Source: Myxococcus qinghaiensis
GTDB taxonomy: Bacteria; Myxococcota; Myxococcia; Myxococcales; Myxococcaceae
NCBI RefSeq assembly: GCF_024198215.1
Contig: NZ_JAKCFA010000010.1
Coordinates: forward strand, 248,001-312,000
Length of the DNA: 64,000 bases
Direction: 5' to 3'
Positions 34,078-41,624 of this stretch are shown here, one piece after another. The notes below the pieces were generated by a model that searched no databases, had not been told where the DNA came from, and saw nothing but the letters and a program-made list of their open reading frames with translations. Position 1 is the stretch's first letter, and the number at the start of each line of letters is the position of its first letter. Both the position numbers and the translations under genes were made by a program.

Positions 34078-35728
34078 TCAGGTATTGGTGGATGAAGGAG
34101 ATGGCGATGGAGCCCTCGCCCACGCCGGACGCCACGCGCTTGATGGAGGCATGGCGCACGTCACCCGCGGCGAAGATGCCCGGCACGCTCGTCTCCAGAA
34201 GGAACGGGGGACGGTCCGGCTTCCAGCCCTTGGGGCGCTGGCCTCCCGGCATCAGGTCGGGGCCCGTGAGGACGTAGCCGCGCGCGTCCCGGGCCACCAG
34301 GCCGTCCAGCCACTCCGTCCGGGGCACGGCGCCAATCATGACGAACAGCGTGCTGGCGGGCACGGTGCGCTCGGGCTGTCCCCGCGTGGCCAGGGTGACG
34401 TTCTCTAGATGCGCGCCTCCCTCCACGCGCGTGACTTCCGTGTCGAGCAGCACGGTGACGTTGGGCAGGGAGCGCACCTGCTCGACGAGGTAGTGGGACA
34501 TGCCTCGCTCCAGCGAGTCGCCGCGCACCACCAGCGTCACCTGACGCGCGAACTGCGCGAAGTAGAGCGCGGCCTGTCCTGCCGAGTTGGCGCCGCCGAT
34601 GATGTAGACGTCCTCCTGCTTGCAGGACACGGCCTCCGTGCGCGACGAGCCGTAGTAGACGCCCGCGCCGGTGAGCGCCTCCATGCCGGGCGTCTCCAGC
34701 TTCTTCCACTGCACGCCCATGGCGAGCAGCAGCGCGTGACAGCTCAGCTCCGTCCCGTCCGCCAGGGTGACGATGCGGTACGGGTCCTCCACGCGCAGGC
34801 CGCTCACCTCCTGGGGTGTGAGGATTTCAACGCCGAAGCGCGCCGCCTGCGCCACCGCGCGCCGCGCCAGGTCCGCGCCGCTCAGGCCCGCGGGGAAGCC
34901 CAGGTAGTTTTCAATGCGCGAGCTGGTGCCCGCCTGCCCTCCCGGCGCGCTGCGCTCCACCATGACGGTGCTCAGGCCCTCGGACGCGCCGTACACGGCG
35001 GCGGCGAGCCCCGCGGGACCTCCGCCGATGATGACCAAATCGTAGAAGGGCTTGGTGGCGCGGACCTTCAGGCCGATTCGCTCGGCCACCTCCAGCGTGG
35101 AGGGGCCCATCAGCCGCGTGCCATCCGGGAAGAGGACCAGGGGCAGCTTCTCCACGGCCGCGCCGCCGGCCTGGGCGAGCAGCAGTCGGCCCTCGTCGCT
35201 GACCTCCACGTCGAGCCACTGGTAGGGCACCTGGTTGCTGCCCAGGAAGTCTCGCAGCGCGTGGGAGCGGGGTGCCCAGCGGTTGCCCAGCACGCGGATG
35301 CCCTCGAAGGTCGGCGGGTGGTGGGCCCACCACTCCTCCAGCAGGTCCGTCAGCACCGGGTAGAGGCGCTCCTCGGGAGGCTCCCACGGCTTGAGCAGGT
35401 AGTGGTCCAGCCGCACCTCGTTGATGGCGTGGATGGCGGCCTGCGTGTCGGCGTAGGCGGTGAGCAGCACGCGCCGGGCCTCGTCGTAGAGCGTCTTGGC
35501 CTGCTCCAGGAACTCCACGCCTGACATGCCCGGCATGCGCTGGTCCACCAGGAAGAGCGCGATGGGGTCTCCGCGCAGCCGCAGCTGCCGCACCGTCTCC
35601 AGCGCGGACTCACCCCGGTCCGCGCTCAGCACGCGGTACTCGCGGCCGTACTGTCGCCGCAAGTCGCGCTCCACCGCGCGCAGCACTTCCGTGTCGTCGT
35701 CCACCGCGAGGATGACGGGCTTGGCCAT
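34067..35728 (-). CDS. Receiver - thioredoxin-like - thioredoxin-reductase-like fusion, CxxC missing
   Basis: 553 residues in three parts. The receiver (1-125) has Asp10-Asp11-Asp12, phospho-acceptor Asp62 (FLVDQRMPGMSG) and Lys113. A thioredoxin/glutaredoxin-fold segment follows (about 140-215), without a CxxC. The FAD/NAD(P)H oxidoreductase (226-553) has GGGPAGLAAAVYG (235-247), GGANSAGQAAL (378-388) and GIFAAGDVRHASIKRV. At the place of the thioredoxin-reductase redox pair the sequence reads GAGVYYGSSRTEA (Tyr359, Gly360, Ser361, Ser362), so no disulfide can form there. The fused response regulator/thioredoxin-reductase architecture is known in bacteria and tends to sit with cNMP-domain kinases, as here. 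The domain may bind FAD/NADPH as a redox sensor. Start ATG 35728. Confidence 0.9.
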   Translation of the reverse strand: MAKPVILAVDDDTEVLRAVERDLRRQYGREYRVLSADRGESALETVRQLRLRGDPIALFLVDQRMPGMSGVEFLEQAKTLYDEARRVLLTAYADTQAAIHAINEVRLDHYLLKPWEPPEERLYPVLTDLLEEWWAHHPPTFEGIRVLGNRWAPRSHALRDFLGSNQVPYQWLDVEVSDEGRLLLAQAGGAAVEKLPLVLFPDGTRLMGPSTLEVAERIGLKVRATKPFYDLVIIGGGPAGLAAAVYGASEGLSTVMVERSAPGGQAGTSSRIENYLGFPAGLSGADLARRAVAQAARFGVEILTPQEVSGLRVEDPYRIVTLADGTELSCHALLLAMGVQWKKLETPGMEALTGAGVYYGSSRTEAVSCKQEDVYIIGGANSAGQAALYFAQFARQVTLVVRGDSLERGMSHYLVEQVRSLPNVTVLLDTEVTRVEGGAHLENVTLATRGQPERTVPASTLFVMIGAVPRTEWLDGLVARDARGYVLTGPDLMPGGQRPKGWKPDRPPFLLETSVPGIFAAGDVRHASIKRVASGVGEGSIAISFIHQYLSEV

Positions 35729-35820
35729 GCGGTTCGCTCCCCCTCTGGGAGAGAACGCATCGTCACGGTCGGGTGCTCCAGGCGAGGGGACGGGCCCTGT
35801 GTGGACTGCTTGGAGCCCGG

Positions 35821-35843
35821 GCCTCAGCGAGCGCTCGCGAGGC
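35821..35843 (-). terminator. Hairpin ending the caspase-lipoprotein operon
   Basis: Arms GCCTC-A-GCGAGC and GCTCGC-GAGGC give 11 base pairs with one bulged A, starting 5 bases after the stop of the last lipoprotein gene. The core GCGAGCGCTCGC is a perfect palindrome. Confidence 0.55.
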
Positions 35844-35847
35844 GGGC

Positions 35848-37749
35848 CTACGGCGGGGGGCAGAGAGGGGAGGTGTCGTCGTTGGAGCCCACGAAGCGCT
35901 CGTCCAGCGGGCCGGTGTGGACGGCCTCCGCCAGCGCGACGGCGTGACAGTTGGGCAGCTTCGGGTTGCTGTGGACCGAGAAGCTTCCCCGGACCACCTC
36001 CAGCGAGTCGAGCTTGAGCTCGACGAGGAGCGGATTGTCCCGCAGGGTCAGCGCGTCCATCGCACGGACGTGGTGCAACCCGTTCAGGCTGGCCAGCACG
36101 CGGTTCTCTTCCACGTTCAGATGGTCCACGGACTCCAGCGCCGCGAAGGCGGACAAGTCCTTGAGCTTCGCATTGCTGCGAATGTGCAGGCCGCCTTGCA
36201 AGCTCCGCAATCGCCCCAGCCCCGTGAGCGACTCCAGCTCCGGGTTGGAGGAGAGGGCGAACATGAAGCCGGTGTCTTTCAACAGGGGCAGGGGGCCCAC
36301 GGTCTTCAGCCCCAGGTTGCCTTCGACGACGAGCTCCCCCGTGGACTCCAGGCGAGGCAGGGCGAAGGTGTGCAGCGCCGGGTTGTCGCTGACCTCGAAT
36401 TGCGTCCCGACGGAGACGAGCTGCTCCAGCCCCAGCATCGTCGACAAGACGGTGTTCCCGGTGATGAGGAGCGTGTGCCCGACGGTCTTGAGCTTCTGCA
36501 ACCCGGTGAGCGATTCGAGGGCTCTGTTGTCGAGGACTTCGAGAGAGCCACCGACATGGGTGAGCTGGGAGAGGGGCAGCCGGGACAGCTGCGAGTTGTT
36601 CTCGATGCGCACGTCACCCGAGAGGCTGTCCACGAACGGGAAGTCGCTCACCTCCTGCAGGAAGCGGTTCTGAATCAACGTGAGGCTCGCGCGTGGCATG
36701 ACGGAGCTCATGCGATTCAAGTGGGTCAACGACGCGTTCCGCTCGATTTTCAGGGACCCGCCCACGAGCAGGGGCTGGCGTGGAGGCGAGGCGAGAGGGC
36801 CGAGGACCACGTCGGTCAACCGTGCGTTGTCGGAGACCGTCACGTCGTCCCGGACGTAGCGGAGGGCCGGCAGCGACACGAAGAGCATCATCGGGTTTCC
36901 CGCGATGAGCAGGGGACCTTCCACGGACTCCAGCCCGGGAAGGACGACCTCCGGGATGCCGGGAGAGGCGATGACCAGCCCGCCTCGGATGCGGGAGATA
37001 TTCTGGAGCGCCGCGAGGTCCGACTCGGTCCTCAGCTCGTAGGTGCCGTCGTAGGTGGCGGCGGGCTGACAGACGTACGCGGTGCCGAAGACCTCGCCCT
37101 CCTGCAGCACGTTGTCCTGGTTCGAATCTTCGCCGGAGATGACGGCGGTCCCTCCGGACAGGCAGTTCACACCAGGAGACTCTTCCACCTGACGCATCAG
37201 GATGCGCGCCGTCGATTCGCAGAACCGGCTCGAGGCCCGGACCTCGTCGTCGTCGAGCGCTCCGTTCGCGTTCAGGTCCGCCCCGGACTCCACCGCGTAG
37301 ACAGCCCGGCTGCCGCACTCGCTCTCTTCGCGAACTCCCAGCAGGACGACCGCGGACAGCACGGGCGCGGGCTCCAGGCAGCCGGTCGCCTCCCGGGTGA
37401 TTTCGCCCTCCTCCAGGATGCCGTTCCCATTGACGTCGACTCCCGCCTGGGTGACATGTCCTCCGGCGGGACACGTCTTGCCCGGAGCCACGGACCGCGT
37501 GCGCACCAGCACTCCCGGGAAGGTCGTGGCGCAGACGTACTCGGTCGCCGTCACCTCGTCCTCGGACAACTGGCCATCGTCATTCTTGTCTTCGCCCACG
37601 AGCACCGCGTGCCCGCCATGCGCGCAGGTGTCACCGGGAGGCTCCGGCTCCGTGCGGGTGATGATTGCATGCTGTTTGACGAAGTCGTCGAAGCGAATCA
37701 CATCGCAGCCGCCCAGCAGGAGCAGCGCCACGGCCCAGGTCCATCGCAT
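35848..37749 (-). CDS. DUF7151/LRR-like lipoprotein, third paralogue
   Basis: 633-residue lipoprotein, lipobox LGGC (Cys15). Residues about 30-260 hold four DUF7151-type units, PPGDTC-x-x-GG ... YVC, each with an EF-hand-like acidic loop (GEDKNDDGQLSEDEV, GVDVNGNGILEEGEI, GADLNANGALDDDEV, GEDSNQDNVLQEGEV). Residues about 265-600 are leucine-rich/receptor-L-like repeats of the form LPGLESVEGPLLIAGNP, predicted to form a right-handed beta solenoid. The end VHTGPLDERFVGSNDDTSP matches the ends of the two upstream paralogues. It is last in the sigma/anti-sigma/caspase operon, 53 bases after the previous gene. Start ATG 37749. Surface calcium-dependent binding is inferred, not shown. Confidence 0.85.
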   Translation of the reverse strand: MRWTWAVALLLLGGCDVIRFDDFVKQHAIITRTEPEPPGDTCAHGGHAVLVGEDKNDDGQLSEDEVTATEYVCATTFPGVLVRTRSVAPGKTCPAGGHVTQAGVDVNGNGILEEGEITREATGCLEPAPVLSAVVLLGVREESECGSRAVYAVESGADLNANGALDDDEVRASSRFCESTARILMRQVEESPGVNCLSGGTAVISGEDSNQDNVLQEGEVFGTAYVCQPAATYDGTYELRTESDLAALQNISRIRGGLVIASPGIPEVVLPGLESVEGPLLIAGNPMMLFVSLPALRYVRDDVTVSDNARLTDVVLGPLASPPRQPLLVGGSLKIERNASLTHLNRMSSVMPRASLTLIQNRFLQEVSDFPFVDSLSGDVRIENNSQLSRLPLSQLTHVGGSLEVLDNRALESLTGLQKLKTVGHTLLITGNTVLSTMLGLEQLVSVGTQFEVSDNPALHTFALPRLESTGELVVEGNLGLKTVGPLPLLKDTGFMFALSSNPELESLTGLGRLRSLQGGLHIRSNAKLKDLSAFAALESVDHLNVEENRVLASLNGLHHVRAMDALTLRDNPLLVELKLDSLEVVRGSFSVHSNPKLPNCHAVALAEAVHTGPLDERFVGSNDDTSPLCPPP

Positions 37750-37802
37750 CTTGCGTCCCCCACGTCGCTTCCCAGCGCGCGTGCTGCTCCCGTCGTGCGG
37801 AC

Positions 37803-39722
37803 TCATGGACAGGGAGCCTGGTCGTCGTTGCCTTCCACGTAGAGCAGGTCGGGGCGGCCCGTGTAGACCCGTCCGGCGAACGCCTGGACCTGGCAGGTGG
37901 GAAGCCTCGGGTTGCGCCGGGCGGCCAGATAGCTGGACACCTGCCGCACCGAATCCAGGCCCAGTTGGGTCAGGTGGGCGTTGTCCTCCACCATCAGCGT
38001 GTCGATGGTGCGCAGCTTCGTCAGCTCGTTCAACGTGGTGAGCGAGTCGCAGTCGTTGACCGAGAAGCCGCGCAACTGCTCCAGGTTCCCCAGCCCATGC
38101 AGCGCGGTCAGCTTGGGGTTGCCGGAGAGCGCGAGCCAGGGCCCGTTCACGAGCGAAATCATGGAGCCGATGGTCTCCAGCTTCGCGTTGGCGTCCACCG
38201 AGATGCCCGTCTCCACGCTCCGGAGGCTGGTCATGTTCCCCCACACCCTCATCGCGTCGTTGCGGACGAAGAAGAGGCTCCCGGCATGCCAGAGCGAAGA
38301 CAGGCCGTCGGAGGTGAGCATCCCCGCGTTCTCCCTCACCTGCAGCTCGCCGGAGACGACCTGGAGCAACGACAGGCCCGCGAGGCTCGGCAGCAGGGGG
38401 TTGCCCTTCACCAGCAGGTCTCCGCCAATGGATTCCAGCCGCGTCCCCCCGAGCGTCGCCAGGCTGGCGTTGCCCTCGATGACCACGTCTCCGTTCACCC
38501 GCACCAGGTTGCTCAGGGGCAGCCTCGCCAGCGCGCCATTGGAGGAGATGCTCAGCGACCCTTCGAGGAACGCGATGGAGTGGAGGCCCTGGTCATTGAG
38601 CGCATGGGTGAGCGCGGTGTTCCCCTTCACCTGGACACTGCGACGAGGCACGACGGACCGCAGTCCCTCCAGGCTCGTCAGCCGGGGGTTGTTCTCGACG
38701 GTCAGGTCCCGGGACACCCACAGCCATCCGGCTCCGGCTCCGCCGACCGTCAGCGTCTCCAGTGCGGCGTTGCCGTGAATCGTCATCCCCTCGCCGACGA
38801 AGCGCAGCGCGGGAATCTCCAGCCGCGTGAGGAAGGGATTGCTCTCGATGATGAAGGCGCCGTCGACGACCTCCAGCGAGGGCAGCTTCGCCTGCGTCAG
38901 GGACGGACTTCCGTTGAGGAAGATGAGGGCGCCTCGGATGCGGCCGATGCCCTGGAGCACGGCGAGGTCCGTGTCGCTCTGGACCAGGATGTCGCCCTCG
39001 AAGGTGTACCCGCCCCTGCAGAGGGCGTTGGAGGCGAGGACCTCCGGTGCGTCCAGTTGCCTGTCGGCGTTCCGGTCCATGCCCGCGAGGAGGCGCGTGC
39101 CTCCCGCCGCGCAGCGCTCACCGGGAGGCTCCCAGTCCAGCTCCACCAGCAGCAGCGGCTCCTGGGCGCAGAGGTTGAGGGTGGTCCTCACCTCGCCATC
39201 GTCGAGGTTCTTGTCTCCGTTCTCGTCGGGTCCCGCGTCGACGAGGATGTGCGTGGTGGGCTCGGGACAGGCGACGAGGGGAGGCGAGGGGACGCGCACT
39301 CGTGAGAGGACGGGCGCGTCGGTGACGCTCCAGCAGGAGTACACCTCGCGGTCGACCTCCTCCGCTTCCAGGGTGCCGTTGCCGTTCGAGTCTCGCCCGG
39401 CTCGGGTGACCTGACCGCCTCCCAGGCAGCGCGTCCCGAAGGGCACCGGCTCCACGATGACCAGCACCGTGGGCCGGGTGGAGGTGTGGCAGTGGACCTG
39501 GGTGCTCGTCACCTCGTCGTCGTCGAGCACGTCGTTCGTGTTGGTGTCCATGCCCACGAACACCACCTGTCCCCCCAGCGGACAGCGCTCACCGGGAGGC
39601 TCCGTGACGGTGCGCGACAGCGGGGGGAATTGCTTGAGCAGCTCCTTCAAGCGGAGGGCTTCGCAGCCCGTCACCCAGGGAAGCAGGGCCAGCAGCCAGA
39701 CCCCTCTCATGGCAGGTGTCAT
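37803..39722 (-). CDS. DUF7151/LRR-like lipoprotein, second paralogue
   Basis: 639-residue lipoprotein with lipobox VTGC (Cys20). It has the same plan as its neighbours: four acidic-loop units (GMDTNTNDVLDDDEV, GRDSNGNGTLEAEEV, GPDENGDKNLDDGEV, GMDRNADRQLDAPEV), then leucine-rich solenoid repeats (LPSLEVVDGAFIIESNP), and a terminal FAGRVYTGRPDLLYVEGNDDQAPC. Loops two to four deviate at calcium-ligand positions more than in the other copies. ATG 39722 overlaps the upstream paralogue stop (ATGA), indicating translational coupling; a later ATG at 39710 is possible. The three copies are clearly diverged, so the duplication is old. Confidence 0.85.
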   Translation of the reverse strand: MTPAMRGVWLLALLPWVTGCEALRLKELLKQFPPLSRTVTEPPGERCPLGGQVVFVGMDTNTNDVLDDDEVTSTQVHCHTSTRPTVLVIVEPVPFGTRCLGGGQVTRAGRDSNGNGTLEAEEVDREVYSCWSVTDAPVLSRVRVPSPPLVACPEPTTHILVDAGPDENGDKNLDDGEVRTTLNLCAQEPLLLVELDWEPPGERCAAGGTRLLAGMDRNADRQLDAPEVLASNALCRGGYTFEGDILVQSDTDLAVLQGIGRIRGALIFLNGSPSLTQAKLPSLEVVDGAFIIESNPFLTRLEIPALRFVGEGMTIHGNAALETLTVGGAGAGWLWVSRDLTVENNPRLTSLEGLRSVVPRRSVQVKGNTALTHALNDQGLHSIAFLEGSLSISSNGALARLPLSNLVRVNGDVVIEGNASLATLGGTRLESIGGDLLVKGNPLLPSLAGLSLLQVVSGELQVRENAGMLTSDGLSSLWHAGSLFFVRNDAMRVWGNMTSLRSVETGISVDANAKLETIGSMISLVNGPWLALSGNPKLTALHGLGNLEQLRGFSVNDCDSLTTLNELTKLRTIDTLMVEDNAHLTQLGLDSVRQVSSYLAARRNPRLPTCQVQAFAGRVYTGRPDLLYVEGNDDQAPCP

Positions 39723-41593
39723 CGAGGAAGCACCGGAGGCGCGCAGGGGGCCGTGTCGTCGTTGCCCTGGATGTTCTTCTCCGTCCCGGTGAACACCCGG
39801 TCCGCGAAGGCGTTGGCCAGACACGTGGGCAGCGCCGTGTTCCCGACGATGTCCAGCGTGAGGCGGACTTCCTGGAGGCCGTCCAATCCGAGCCGCTGGA
39901 GCGCGGGGTTGGACTCCACCCTGAGCTTCGTCAGGGACTTGAGGTGGGTCAGCCCGTCCAGGTGCCTGAGCGCCGCGTTCTGCGTCACCCAGAGCTCTCC
40001 GATGCTCCCGAGGTTGCCCAGCCCCGACACGTCGTTCAGCAAGGCGTTCTCCGCGAGCATCAGGCGCGGGAGGGAGGACAGGGCCGGGAAGTTCCCCACG
40101 CGAGTCATCGCCTTGTTGAGCGCCAGCTCCAGCCGCTCGTGGACGGACGTCAGCCGTGGGAAGTCGCACGCCGTCAGGACGTCGTTGTCGGTGAGGTACA
40201 TCCAGCCCACGCTGCGCAGCTCTCCCATGCCCGACGTGGAGGCCAGCGCGTCGTTGTTCATCACGAACATGCCCTCCTGAATCGTCCGGAGCACGGGCAT
40301 GCCCGACAGGTCGGTCAGCGAGTTGTTGAGGTAGAGCGTGAGGGTGTTGCCCACCGTCTCCAGTCGAGCGAGGTCCAGCTCGGTCAGCGCCGGGTTCTCG
40401 CTGATGGCGACGGAGCCGCCCACGCGCAGCAGCTCCCGGAAGGGCAGCCGGGTCAGCTGCTCGTTGCCGATGATGTCGAGCGAGCCGGGAAGCTCCGTGA
40501 GGTGCCACGAGGACGAGGCGGTGAGCGCGTCGTTGTCGAACAAGGACAGGTTGCCCCGGGGCCGCACGGTCTTCATTCCATCCAGGCTCGCGAGCTTGGA
40601 GTTCTGCTGCAGGGAGAGCCCCCCCTCCACCCACACGACGCCCTGCTCCGTCGAGTCTCCGAGCTTCAGCGTCTCCAGCTCCGGGTTGAAGTAGACGTCA
40701 ACGCCGCCCCCCACGAAGCTCAGTCCGTTCAACTCCAGGCGCTTCAGGGCCGTGTTGCCGCCCACGTACAGCGGGCCCTCCACCGCGACCAGCGAGGGCA
40801 GGAGGATTTCGGGCAGCGGGGTGTCCTGGATGCTCAGCGAGCCTTCGATGCGGGAGAACGAGCGCAGCACCTCCAGGTCCACCGTGTTGCGCAGGAAGTA
40901 GTTGCCGGTGAACGTGTTCGTCGAGTGGCACACGTACGTGCGCGCGGCCACCTCCGAGTCCTCGAGCGTCCCGTTGCCGTCCGCGTCGGTGCCCACGTTG
41001 AGGCGCGTGCCGCCTGAGGCGCAGCGGGCTCCAGGGGGCTCGGTTTGCAGGCGCACGCGGACCGTCGACGCGTGAGCGCAGACAGCGGCCTGCGCGCGGC
41101 GCTCCGCGTCGCCCAGCGCTCCATCGCCATCCAGGTCCAGCCCCGCCTCCACGAGGGAGGTCCCCTCGTCGCACGCGAGGGGATAAGCGTCCACGTCGCT
41201 CACGCGGTACACCACCGCCGTGGCATCCCGACAGGTGACGACCTCCTGGGTGACCTCCGAGTCCTCCAGCAGCCCGTTGTCATCCAGGTCCAGGCCCGCG
41301 CGAAAGCGCTGACCGCCCAGCGGACACGGCGTCCCCGGAGAGAGCGTCTGCGTCACCACCAGAGCCCGGGGCGCCGGGGTGCAGTCGTAGTCGGTGGTGT
41401 GCACCTCGGTGTCGTCCAGGACGCCGTCGCTGTTCGTGTCCAGGCCCGTGAGCGTGCGCCGTCCGCCGTGCTCGCAGTTGTCACCGGGGGGCTCGGCCTC
41501 GAAGCGGGACAGGGGCTTGTGTTGGAAGATGCCCAGGTCGATTGCATCACAGCCCGAGGCCAGCACCAGCAGCGTCATCCAGAGACATCGCAT
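39719..41593 (-). CDS. DUF7151/LRR-like lipoprotein, first paralogue
   Basis: 624-residue lipoprotein, lipobox ASGC (Cys15). It holds four acidic-loop units (GLDTNSDGVLDDTEV, GLDLDDNGLLEDSEV, GLDLDGDGALGDAER, GTDADGNGTLEDSEV), then leucine-rich/receptor-L-like repeats (LPSLVAVEGPLYVGGNTAL), and the conserved end FADRVFTGTEKNIQGNDDTAPC. It lies 31 bases downstream of the caspase-like gene and is coupled to the next paralogue. It begins at ATG 41593; a GTG one codon earlier is possible. The N-terminal units resemble type I dockerin or EF-hand loops in spacing of acidic residues. Confidence 0.85.
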   Translation of the reverse strand: MRCLWMTLLVLASGCDAIDLGIFQHKPLSRFEAEPPGDNCEHGGRRTLTGLDTNSDGVLDDTEVHTTDYDCTPAPRALVVTQTLSPGTPCPLGGQRFRAGLDLDDNGLLEDSEVTQEVVTCRDATAVVYRVSDVDAYPLACDEGTSLVEAGLDLDGDGALGDAERRAQAAVCAHASTVRVRLQTEPPGARCASGGTRLNVGTDADGNGTLEDSEVAARTYVCHSTNTFTGNYFLRNTVDLEVLRSFSRIEGSLSIQDTPLPEILLPSLVAVEGPLYVGGNTALKRLELNGLSFVGGGVDVYFNPELETLKLGDSTEQGVVWVEGGLSLQQNSKLASLDGMKTVRPRGNLSLFDNDALTASSSWHLTELPGSLDIIGNEQLTRLPFRELLRVGGSVAISENPALTELDLARLETVGNTLTLYLNNSLTDLSGMPVLRTIQEGMFVMNNDALASTSGMGELRSVGWMYLTDNDVLTACDFPRLTSVHERLELALNKAMTRVGNFPALSSLPRLMLAENALLNDVSGLGNLGSIGELWVTQNAALRHLDGLTHLKSLTKLRVESNPALQRLGLDGLQEVRLTLDIVGNTALPTCLANAFADRVFTGTEKNIQGNDDTAPCAPPVLPR

Positions 41594-41624
41594 CACGAGC
41601 GCTCTTCCCCTGGTCCGGACGCCG

